This document shows positions 25,301 through 38,600 of a DNA stretch of 64,000 nucleotides, piece after piece; position 1 is the first letter of the stretch, and every line of letters starts with the position of its first letter. The position numbers were made by a program, and so were the translations under genes. The notes under the pieces were generated by a model. It was not told where the DNA came from. It searched no databases and saw nothing but the letters and a program-made list of their open reading frames with translations. Location: positions 374,628-438,627 of the forward strand of contig JAQGDQ010000178.1 in NCBI GenBank assembly GCA_030141605.1. The letters are read 5' to 3'. The DNA comes from Tubiluchus corallicola (Eukaryota > Priapulida > Priapulimorpha > Priapulimorphida > Tubiluchidae).

Positions 25301-28300
25301 TACCCATTCTGCTGTAAATTTACGTGACAGGTTCAATAAAGTCAAGTGGGATTCAAAACAGCTGGTCAATTTCGTTTATGCAAAATTTTCGTTTGATACT
25401 TGAGTTTTTGTCACATAAAAAGTTTTTGCAGCAAAGTAACTGCAGTAGGATTCATCACTTGAAACTGTTAGCTCATTAGCATGCTGTCAGTGTAGGTACA
25501 TAGATAAAACAGCTGGTGCTACACTAGTATGAGATCTTTGGACACATGTTAACAGCTTCGCATACTCCATAGCCAACAACTTTTTGCAGCTCCAGGTGTG
25601 GCGCGTTAAATTTAACCGTAAATTAATTTGCAAACGACTGGCAAAGTTAAAGTACGAAATAAAAACCAATAAATATATAGTTATACAGGCAATCTGGCCC
25701 CATAAAAAGTCCACAATATGCAATAACAAAGTGTGCAATAATGTAGTAATAATAACGATGACAGTTTTTTAGTTTTTGTGAGTTTGCATTACTGATGCGC
25801 AAGCAATAAACCATGTCTGCTATAATAGTGTTATACTGCATCTATTATACAATCAACTATAAGCTGTCCAAGTTTTACCACAGGACTGACCATACGTCTA
25901 ATTGTAAGTTTTATCACTGACAATCATAAGGAAGCCTGGTACAATGTCTGGTACATAATCTTGTAATGTAGTCAGTAACAAACATAATACTTGCTAACTC
26001 CATCAATATAATATTTTAGAAAATAAAATAATCACTAATTCAACTTAAGCAAGTGGCTAAACTTAATTAAACAAGATTCGTCATTCTTCTTATTTTTCCA
26101 AAAAATAATTTACAAAAATGGCAACCAAAGTTTTTTTTTAATAAAAACAAACAATATTTTACGTACTTTTAAAGTTGCATTCTTTTGCAAGCCCTCAAAA
26201 CCCAAAATGAAGAAACTGTAAGAACTGACAGTGAAATTGTAAACAGTGATATCTTTGTCAGTATAATTTCCATAATGCTGGACCACAAAAGATGCAACCA
26301 ATGAATCACTTGTTGCTGTAAATATTCAAAAAAATTAAAAAATCATTACTGCTTCATTACTCAATCTTTCTTAGTTTACTCTTCATAACTTAAAATTGAC
26401 AATGATAGCTTGTTAACACTGCCTTTTAATTTAGTTTGGTTTAAATATAGTTAATTTATTGTAATATGACAGGGATTACAATATGGCTTGAACAAAACAG
26501 TTTTACAACTGATAGACATTCTTACCAATGGAACATAACACTTAGAAGAGTGCAGACAATAAATGAACAGTAGAAGCATTAAATTCAAATTCAGTTTATT
26601 TCACCAGCAGACAAGCAAACTACAATAATACACATTATAAATGTACAACTTTTTTGTATAATTCAAAAAACAACAACAACAAAAATAATTTCTGATTCCA
26701 TAAACATAGCAATTATAGTGTTGAAACTTGTCGCATGGGAGCTATAAAGATGACCTTACTAAGCCAAAATGAAATGTGAAACGAAGAATGAAGATAATGA
26801 GGAGAATAAAGAAGAGCTATGCTGCAGTTAGTAGAAAGAAAACAGAAGAAAAGAAGTCAAACGAAAACATGTTCAGAATAGCTGCAGCTGATTTTTGACA
26901 AGAAATCATCGCTGGATGCCGTAAGACTGACAGGAAAAACCACCCAAGTGAATTATTCACTATTAGAAATAAGACAGAAATGTACGCTATTTCAAACACT
27001 TTTTAAAAGTATTTATAGATTTGCTGTTGTTAATGTTTGGACGAATATTGTTCCAATATAAAGAGGCTGTGAATTTAAGAAAATGTCTATGAATATTCAT
27101 TCTACAGTACAATAGGGTACAAAATACTCATTAAGACAGGTATTATTGTGTTTAATCACATAAGATTGGATAAAAAAGTAGTTGGAAATAAACTGAAATG
27201 TGTTTTGTACATATATGTAGAGAAGTTAAATGAAATTAAATCTTCTAAAATTGAAATACTACAGTTTCGAAGTAAGTAGTGATTTAGTTAGTTGTCTATT
27301 TTCTTTGATATCTATTTAAGATAACCAAGTCTGTAGGATAAGTTCTGCCCCATAACACAAAACAATGTTAAGCAAGGAAAAATTAATGTATTATATAATG
27401 ATAATAAATAAAATTTACATGGTTTATATTTGATATATGAAATTATTCAAGGCTTTTGCAATTTTTGACTTATCGTGTTTACATGAGGCTGCTTCCAATC
27501 TAAGTTTTCATGAATGACAATTCCCAGAGATTTGAATGTACTCACACGCTCGATCAAACAGCCATCGGTATACATATTTATATCATTTGGAAGTGTTTTG
27601 TTTTTGTTATGAAAAATCATGCATTTTGTTTTGTAGGGATTAAGAGATAATGTTATATGAGAACAATCTGTAATTACAGGTAGCGTCTCATTTATCTGTT
27701 TTATGGAGTAAGAAGATGGACTGAGAAATAAGGTTGTGTCATTAGCAAACTGAAGTAGGTTCAAGTTGTGTAATAAGTTACTTAAATCATTTATGTAAAG
27801 CAAGAACAACATGGGTCCCAATATGGAACCCTGAGGAACGCCACATTTCATACCCGACAACAATTCTAACTTCTTACTTGTTGAGTATGACTGGCTAAGT
27901 AACTGACAAACAAGGTATTGGTTGTGCCTCGAATTCTATAATGAGTCAGTTTTTGAAGAAGAATTGAGTGGTCTATAGTTTCGAATGCTTTTCATAGGAC
28001 ACAGAAAATGTCTGCTGCTAGAGAGTTATTTTCAATAGTGGCTACAATAGTGGTTATAGTGCATCACTATTTTTGAAAAGGGGTATCATTACAGCTTGTT
28101 TTAAATTTGTTGGGAACATATCCACACTAGGTGATGCATTTATTATATATGACTAATAGGTGTAGCAATGGATGGCATTGGCATGGTGTCATGAAATACC
28201 TTGGGAGAAAAATTGTCTATTCCTGGACTTTTACTTGAGTTTAACGTTTTACAGATGCTTATTACCTCGGCAGGACTAATTGGTTTAAAAAAAGATCTTA

Positions 28301-31300
28301 AAACAATTTCCCATTAAATGATCCGCTTAATGCTTGTTTGAATTTCAAATTTTATTTGCAAGAGATGGTGCTATATTTGCGAAATATTCATTGAATTTAT
28401 TTGGGGTACAGTAAATTAACATACTGTCTTTACAAATATATTGTTTGAGATTCTCAGTTTCTGCAGCTTGGCTGGCTACTTTAGATGCAGTGGTTTTCAC
28501 TAAGGCTGTAAGATCATTGTTCTCTTGTTCAGTATTTTCTAATCTTGTCACACATCGCACAAAGATTATCATATTTAGTTTCCAAAGATGTTTGTCCTGC
28601 CTCAAGTTTTTTCAAACCAATTTGGATTTTGCCCATTTCAGACATCATTTCTCCTCTAAATTTTTACAGTTCAGATGAAAGGTTTTCGTCAGTATTAGAT
28701 TTCATATTACCTTCAATATAGTGTCACATTACAGTATGATTGCTAGCAGTGTAGATCCTGCTACAACAATACCTAGCGTAATGTTGAGAATGACATGTGT
28801 AAACAATGTAAACTAGTACAATGGTTAGAAGTGCTTAGTTAAAAATATAAATATCTGTACAAGCTTAATACTTGAGTATTAACAGTTATAAGTAGATATT
28901 GATGGCCAAGAAGAAGTAGATAAATGACTTCATTTGTCGACAGATTAATATCCTAATATTATACGTAATTAACAGAGTACAGAGTTTGTTTAATATCTCA
29001 GGTCTGGTGATATAAGGGGCAGCTATTTAGAAAATGACCAGTGGTTTCAAAAGAGGCACCGCATCTATAAGTAGGTAAAATGGGGTTCCCTGACTTTCTT
29101 TTTCGTTACAAGGATAATAGAAACGAGAATTCTACTAATACGTTCACATTCAGTAAAAAAACTTGATTCAAACGTCTACCATACATTTCTAAAAAGCTTA
29201 AACATGCTCAGCAGCAAACCAAAATCAATTAACAGTACCTTGTGTATCAATAAAGAAATCCAAAGGTCGTGAAATTGGTTCCTCTTCACGTTTCGATGGG
29301 TCAGTCATACTAAAACTCAATACTGGGGTATTCACAAGCAAGGCAGATTCATCCCAGACAAATGGGTTTTCAGAAACAACATACATCTAGCAAGCACAAC
29401 ATAATGATAAACACTATCTGTTAATTGACCAAAAATACGAACCTACATAATAAGAATTTGTTAAGGTATTTGGTAAAATGGCAAACTATAAGAATTTGTT
29501 GAGCTTTTTGATAAAACAGAAAACTAATTGCTTCAAAGCCTCACTCTGAAACACTTCAAACATTAACTAGTGTGTAAATAAATTATTAAACTTACCACTG
29601 CATCCACGGTTTTGTAATCGTCAGCCACAGCATCTGTGTTTTTATCGTCCAGTGAAGGTTCTAATGGAGGGAGAAATACACGTCCAGAAGCTTCTAGATC
29701 AAATTGAAAACCTAGAAATAGGTGAACATATATGACAGGAAAATTAAAAATGATATTATCAGTAAATGGCACTTATTAGACTCACTGTTAATAGAATCAG
29801 TCACCTAATTGACTCACTAATGTCTGGTTACCCACTCCAATGTTAGTAATGGAAAAATGGTGAAGTAAACTTACTAGTGCAGTGAGATTTAGTTTGTACT
29901 CAGACAACATACAGATAACATATTGACAACAAACAAAAAAATTTACTTGTTGTAACCATTTGAAAGCTAATATATTAGTCATAAAAATTTACATATGGGT
30001 ACAGGTGGCGCTGTTGTATTGTGAGCTACATGGAAGAAATCTCAGCCCTTCTCTGTCATGCTGGGCTAATAGCTTAGGTGGTAGAGCCTGTGAGTACTAA
30101 TACTATCAGCTTCAGGTTCAAATCCCAGCTATTCAACAATTTTTCAGTGTCTCCTTTGTCTAACTCATTAGCCTCAGAGTAACAGCTGATAAAATAAGCC
30201 GTTCTGGTTTACAATAAAATTCTGGCAATCATAATTAATTAACAATGAAACTTGTTTTACCCTCAGAGCTTTTGGTGCGTTTTTTGTCCACTATAAGTTT
30301 AAGCGATTCGGTAATGATAGTACTAGGTTCTTCACCAAGAATTTTATAATCAAGAACAACTTTTGCAACACTGTCGACGATCTTCAACGTTTTCAAGGAT
30401 GTGTCTTCTGCCTGTTTGAAAATACATAGTTACTGTAAGTACAGAAAATGTCAGGAAATGTGTCGTTTCAGGAAAAGTCCACTAAAAAAATTAAGTACTT
30501 CACAATGAAATTAGAATATAGAAAGGGCAACCTACAAAAAATAGTCAGATTAGTGTGGACATAAATAAACTAACTCAACTTACTTTGTTTAAATGGAAAT
30601 GATACTGAAAATTTCTACCAGGAAGAGGTTTAATTGTGTCCAAAAACATTAAAGGATAACTAGCCATAACATAGAAATCACAAATGCCATTAGGCATACA
30701 CAGGCATTTTTGAAAATTATCCATTTGTATAATCCACTTATAGCGAGTTTCAAGGGACCATGAAAATTTGCTCCCCACAACCGACTCTCATTTTTGATGA
30801 GGTGAACTGCTTGAGTAAACAAGATACAAATGAAGATTATACAAAGTGGATGAAACAAGGATGAAAAGGGCACTTTCTTTTGGGACTGGCACAAGTTTCT
30901 CAATGAGTGCCATTCTTAAGCAACTAATTAATCACAAGAGTAAACCCTTAGTGTTTAAATTTTCTTTTTATATAGGATTAAGGCGGTATTTTATGCAATA
31001 AATAAAACTGTCATGCAAGTTTCTTTTCTCTAAGTTAAAACTGCTGTGATTCATTGTGATTTCTGTTGATAGTTGAGTGTGTTTTGCCTGATCGTGCATG
31101 GTTATTCATGATCATATAAATGCGTTGGATGTATTTTGCACTGAACGCGGTTAGATCTGTGTGGGCGGAAAACAAACCTGATTTTTATTTAAATCTGTAC
31201 AGGACAGTTTGTTTTATAATTATAAAGCATTTTCAACATGGACCAATGTCAGCTAATATCTAATTACCCATGTGTAACTTAACGTAAAATCACTGTATTT

Positions 31301-34300
31301 ATTTAAAACAACATCTTTATTAGAAATTCAACTTTGAAAAGTCACAGAATTACTTATTATGCAACAAAGGCCAATTTATTTTTTAAAAAAACTCAGTTAT
31401 TTTGCCAACTTTACATAAAATTGCCTCACAGGAGGCGCTGTCAAGTTTTGATAGGAATGAGAACAGATTCAGTTGCTGGTGATGACTTAAAAACTGCTTA
31501 AGTTTAGCAATGACTTCAATGGTGTCATTCAATGTAACGCATTCACAAACTGGTTCTTTTTCTGCATCTGCATCATGTCATTGATTCGTTCCGACTGTAA
31601 GTTACAATTACAGCAGGGCCAGTAGCTGCAAACCTATTTGAATATCTGCATCTTCTGTACTTGATCTACCTTGTTTTATGCACCAGTAGTAAACTAATCC
31701 TCATGGTGATCTCTTTGCTCTTGTTGAATGGTGCCAATTTGCCCTTTGTTTTATTATTTGCACTCATTATATGCACAGGAAATACAATCACAGGGCCATA
31801 AAATTCACACGTAAGAAGCAAAATATCGGATCTCTCTGTAAGCAAGGTTCAAAGATATTATTTAAGCCTAATAATTGACATGTCTTTGAAATTTACTCGC
31901 AATAACCAGAAACTCTTTATAACAGAACTCGCTATAAGTGGATTATACTGTATAATAAAAGAAAACAAGCGAAAGCTACGTCTTCTATTATTTTGTCTTT
32001 GCTTCGATTTTCCTCTAGTGACACTTTATCTTCCACGATTTCATATCCCTCATCTTCATCAAGCAAAATTTGTTTTTTAGCAGATTTAACACTGCCACCA
32101 AATATGCTTGACGTGCCAATCATCATGAATCTGCAACAAGATAAACAATAAACAAAAATAAAATAAACAGTGTGCAAATATACAGCGTGCTGCCAGATTG
32201 ATTGATAACATGCAGAGTATGCAAAATACTAAATAAGTAAGACAAACAATTTTCCCAAGTGGAATTTAATTTTAATGAAAAGATTGTCACAATTTCTTGT
32301 AGAACTATAAGAATTGTAAAAGTTCATACTTTGCAGCATTTTCCAGTTCAGCATCGATAGTTTTTTCTAAAACATGCTTGTCCATTTGGCTTCCTATTTC
32401 AGTGAACTTTGTCATGGCATTTTGCTGAAAATTATGACACATGAATAAACCCAATACACAAATGAATACAAACACAACAAACGAATAACAGCAAAGTTCA
32501 CACGTTTATTCACCGCAAAAGGTATAGAGATTCTTTATGATAAATAAATGCCAATAATAACCAAAAAAGTAGATAAATTAATACCATTGCTTGTGGTGAT
32601 AGTTCCTCAGCAACCAGAGAGTTTTGGCTAAGAAGTACTGCAACTTGTTGTACAGATTTGGTGTTATAAAGTGGAGTCTTAGCCAAAACATCCATAATAG
32701 AGGACCGAACCTACCAAATCAAGTTATCAGTAAAGTTAGCATACAGATATTATTCCTGAAAAGCGGGTTTCTTTAATCACTTCATGTAAATACTAAACTA
32801 TTATGATTACAGATATGCATACTATTGACACTGCAGCCATTTTGTAAATATAGTGTGAAACAATGCATAAGATTTTGCACAAAAAAATAAACATCCATAA
32901 TAAAATACCGTATATTATCCAAAATGCTAAAAGTTTTGCAAAATAAACACTATAATCTAATATGCGATTATTATAATGGATGAACAGCATTCCAAAATTG
33001 TAAGTGTAATCAATACACTTCAAAACATCGAGCTTGATTTTGCCTAAAAAACCTTAATAACATCAAAAAATGGAATCTATAAACAATAGAAGAGCATACT
33101 AGCCCTTTGTATCATTTGATGTCATGTCACACCATTGTACATGTGCAGTATCGATTTCAGATGTGAATACGATACACAATAATGTGTGAAAAATACTTTT
33201 CATATAATTCAGAGAATTCATACAAATGGGTGGAAATATATACAGTCTGATTTGTTGTTTTTATAGAAAGAAATGCATAACGCTTACGTCTACGAGTTGT
33301 TGCTTCAAATGTTTTGCTGTTATTGAAATATGTAGTTTAAATTAATTCATGACTTTGTAAGAAAAACCGCACAACTATATGATTAAAAGAGTGGGCACCC
33401 AAAATATAATTCATTGTAACTTACAAGATTTGGAGCATATACATTATTAATTTTTATCACAACTCTAACATTAAATAAAACACAGGCAGGATAACCAATC
33501 ATATATAATTAATCACTAATTGTTACATTATAAATATGCAATAAGCACAATGCACTAATCTTAGATATAGGACGCGTGAATTAGCATATAACTATTCAAA
33601 AAAATGTTAGGGAAAAAAATAACCTAATGAGCTAGACGGATAATTTGACGTCTGCTTATAGGAATAGCAAGCAGCAAATGGTCACCTGTACAGAGGTGAC
33701 AATAAATATTGTAACTTAAAATTAAGCCGGTATAACTGATTCAAGGTTAACCTAATCTAAAAGACTCTAGGTAGATTTGCAAAAATTGTAGCAGCTGAAA
33801 TAAACTAGTTAGCAATACTATAAATAAAAAGTCTTGCAGCAGAGTTGAACTCAATCACGGATATATGTGACATAATAATTATAATGATAATAATAATAAC
33901 TAGCAAAGGCCCCACAAAAGGTTTTGCGTAAAAAACCACGTATAATCAATAACACGCGAAAGTCCTACACAGTCCTCATTTATAACACAAAGCCCGTAAC
34001 ATCCTGCCTACTTACCTAACGCAAAGCCAGCAGCGTTTACTCCTGCCTACTGTATGTTTATCTAATGCAAAGCAGCTTTTTGCTGAATTAAAGCTATAAG
34101 CAATAATGGATGACGTCAGCACAATGGAATGCGGTCAGCACAGTTTTCTAAGCGAAAATTGTCGAAATTTGCGGAAAATAGAACATGTAATTAACTCGTC
34201 GATACTCCTCTCGGTGGACCTGCCCTAAAATATAGCCCACATCATCGTGTAGCCTTGTCCTTCCTCTTTGTAAAGAGCTATATATCTCCTTCCGAGAGTC

Positions 34301-35536
34301 CAACCAGGCACCGCTAGAACGTTTTTCCCGCAGGCTGTTTGGTCAAAATTTCGAAAAAATCGCGAGTTGGGTCCGGGAAAACACCCGCTGTGGGACCCCG
34401 TGGCCCTCTCGCGAATTCTAAATATGCCTACTACACCCACCGCTGAACGGGCTATCTATCCATACCCAGTACCACCCTCGACCTGTTCCCGTTCTCTACA
34501 TCTCAGCCGTATAACTTTTGCAAAAAACGGCCGAAAAATGGCCATTTTTGGGGGGTTTTCGCCCCCACTCCTCCTGGTGGGCCCGATTCGAAAAATAAAC
34601 CATCAATGGCACAACACTAGATCGATACCTTTCGTTTGATGTATAGATCGCCGCAAATGGTGCCCTCGTCGAAGCTGTAGCCTCGAATCTTATATATATA
34701 TATATATATATAACATACCAAGAATATTAATATAAGAGACTAGCAAACGCCCCGCAAAAGATTCTGTGTATAAATACACGTATAATCAATAATACGCAAA
34801 CATCCTACCTAGTCCTCATGTATAACATAAAGCCCGTAGCATCCTGCCTACTTTTTGCTGAATTAAAGCTATAAGATTATAGGCAGAGTACAATGGATGA
34901 TGTCACTACAATGCCTTTGCGTCACCAGTTTTCTAAGCGAAAATTGTCTAAATTTGCGGAAAATAGAACACGTAATTAACTCCTCGGTACTCCTTTCGGT
35001 GGACCTGCCCTAATATATAGCCCACATCATTGTGTAGCCCCGTTCTTCCTCTCTCTAAAGAGCTGTATATCTCCTTCCGAGAGTCCCACCGGGCGCCACA
35101 AGAACGTTTTTTCCGCAGGCTGTTTGGTCAAAATTTCGAAAAAATCGCGAGTTGGGTCCGGGAAAATGCCTGTTGCGGGGCGCCGTGGCCCTCTCGCGAA
35201 TTCTAAATATGCCTACTACACCCACCACTGAACGGGCTATCTATCCATAGCCAACACCACCCTCGGCCCATTCCCGTTCTCTACATCTCAGCCATATAAC
35301 TTTTGCAATTTTTGCAAAAAACGGCCAAAAAATGGCCATTTTTGGAGGTTTTTTGCCTCCCCTTCCTTCCGGTGGGCCCAATTCGAAAAATAAACCATTA
35401 ATGGCACGACAATAGATCGAAACCTTTCATTTGATATATAGATCGCCGCAAATGGTGCCCTCGTCGGAGCTGTAGCCTCAAATCTTATATATATATATAT
35501 TAAGATACCAAGAATATTAATATAAGAGAATAGATG

Positions 35537-35600
<64 letters not shown>

Positions 35601-38600
35601 CAACAACAAAAACAACAATAATAATAATGATAATGATAATATTAATAATATTAACAATAATAATAATCATAATAATAGAAGTGCAAATTACCTCTGCCTT
35701 TGCATTTAACAGAGCTTCGCGTTTTTCATTTCTTTTTTTGTCGTCTGTTAACTGAATAAACCTAGTTTTGTTATCATTTAGCAATGCAGTAGCGGCTCCC
35801 ACAAGCTTGGCAACACCTAAGAAAGTAACCATGCACTTAAATTCTGTAACAAAACTTTTAATTGAAAATGATATGGCAGACTTTAAAACCAAAACAACCG
35901 CTGACAGTGTAAAAGCTACAAATCAACAGAAACACTGTCCACATACAGTATGAATTTTTTTTGAAAAACGTAGAACAACTAGATGACCTGTAAAGAGACG
36001 CTCTGCTTGTCTATGATGACTAATAAGCGGTTTAGGCAAGAACATGGTGACCTCATTGAAGTCTGGAAAATTTTGCATGGCTGCTATGATACCTCTCTAT
36101 CCCTTCATTGTTGTTGGAGTTCAATAAGACTGGTGATGTTCAGCGACCTATCACTTCAAGTTCGGTTTTCAAGTTAGCCAAAAAGCAGATGCAATAAAGT
36201 ACAGAGAGTTTGGTTTATTGGAAATCGCATGGTGAACCCCTGAAATCCATTACCAAGCACAAGTGGTTTTCGTTCAGAGTGCAGAGAGTTTCAAAAATTG
36301 ATTCATAACCACAGTGCTGCCAATCATTACTCTACATCCTATGGACTTCTTTACTTACTATAACATCTATGACTAAGTTTGCTGCCACTGTTCCCGCCAA
36401 CTTGGTGTTTTTTTTAACTTATGTTTGATAGTTGATGATACTGATGCTTTTTTGGTGAAATGTTAAAATCAGCCTAAAGTCCCAAGGACTAACCCTACAG
36501 CTGCAAAGTGGTATTTGATAACTTGTAAATGACTCATTAAAAGCACACAAAAAACATTTACTAACAAAGAAAACATGGGAGTGTGAATGCTATAGCGTAC
36601 AGACAAAAACTTGCTCCAAAGAATAAATAAAAACATAATCAGACATACCTTGGACATTACCGGTATTAAAATACGTTTCTAACTTACTGGGTGCAGTACC
36701 ATTAGAAACGATTAATTTTTTTAAGATATTAACAATTCGGACTGCTCGCTCAAAGGCTGTCATAGTTGGTGCACCTGGTTCATATCCTACTGGAAAAACC
36801 TAAAAATTAAAAAAACATTGTCATTGTTCTTAATAAGCCTTTTCACAGTTTTTGTTATGTGTTCACGCAGTTGCTGTAAGGTTAAGTGTAAAACAGCAAC
36901 GCGTCTTAACAACAACTTCACGTAACATGTTGGTAAAGCAAAGCTGTCTACCACATCAGGTCACTAGCATAAGTTGTTTACGTGGGCTTTACTTAATTCT
37001 GCATTAGTCTGTGGATAGAGGGATTTAGTGGTAGGATCTTGCTTGGGAAGTAGAAAAAATGAATAGGCAAGGTTCTAGCTAGTTGTCAAAACATGTTAAA
37101 TCTGTTACTATTACAATAACATGGGCTGCAAGGCATTGTCACTAGCACACTTAACTTTTGCCTTTTCTTGCTGGAACTGTTAATTATTCATATTACATAA
37201 TCCTTTAACTGTTAGTTATGCACAATAGTCTGTTATTATTACCTCTGTTCATAGAACTTAATTATACCTATATTATAGTTATATTTCTAGTTATATTTAT
37301 GCCCATACTTTGAAATGTTACTCAGCAAATTTGTAAACTCAAAAAAATATTTTTATAAAATCTGCACTCAACAAATTTACAGTGTAATTTTACAAAATAC
37401 AGTCTAATTGTAAACTAGATTATAAGCCTTTTACAGTAGACGCTGTTTATTAGACGCACTGTTAATAGAATAAGTTGCCTAGTTGACTCAAAAACATCTG
37501 GCACTGGCTTTTGTTCAAATGTATTTAAAAAATTTCGGCACTTGACTACTCTGCATAATTGACTCAATTTTTTGCTTCAGGTAATTAAAAGAAAACACTA
37601 TGAGTGATCAAAGAGCTTTTACTACTTTTACGTCACCTTTACTTCACATTTGTCCACTATAACGTAATAACATACATAGAAACAATCATGTTTAGTACTG
37701 CTTGGTTTGAAAACAGGCACGCTTTCTAATGCACTAATTTGCTAGCCAGCAGCTTTGCTTTGAGTCACCAGCTCAACCACTGCAATTAAATTCACTGCCC
37801 AAGAATGTATTGGAAACTAAACTTTAAATCACATGCCTAACGATTTGTTTTTAAAGTGGTTAATTTTGAAAAACACAAAAGAACATAAGCATAAACATGT
37901 AATATTTAAAGCTTTCACAGCCTTGGTGCATACTAAGCTGGAAAGTGATGACAGGTTCTTCTCTATTAGTAATACTACACAAGTCGGTTAATTAGGTAAA
38001 AAAATACTTCTATCCCAAAATGAATAAACTAGCCGGTGTCTACCGTATCATTTTATAAGTTGGTTTTGTATACACTCTCTGCTGAAAATACAAAGTATTC
38101 AAATAATTTTGTTTTATTCCACAAAGTGCAGTGCCAATAGCACCTTACCTTTATTGGCAAACGTACTCGAGCAGCACACTTATAAACATCCGAGACAACC
38201 ACAAGAATGTGTGCTGAATAATTTCTCTCGGGTAGGCCGGGAGAAAGAATACATGGGGGTAAAAAAGGATCAATACTGTAGTGCACTAATGTTCCTGAAA
38301 ATAGATTTTATATAATAAACAATATTGTATACAAACAATAATTAAAATGTGAAGGCAAAACTATATTCATAATAAAAATAATAAAGATTAATATTTTGAT
38401 AGATGTGCTTATTTCTATAATCAGAATACTGTAATTCTAAAATCGACATAGTTCTAGTACCATTAAAAACAATTTAAAACAGACAAGCATGTTCAGCGAC
38501 CCCAGCCATCCATTACAGGATTATTTAAAACTCTCAATTTTACAATTTAGAGTTGTCGAAATGGAGATTTGTATACAACATGTTTCATTACTCAAGTTTT

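Noticed and set aside
30060-30135. Functional tRNA gene
   Set aside because: A and B boxes are present but acceptor and T stems do not pair; called as a SINE instead.
35500-35892. Frame with poly-Ile tail extending the exon 35692-35816
   Set aside because: The real exon ends at the GTAATT donor; the tail is a translated (AAT)n repeat.
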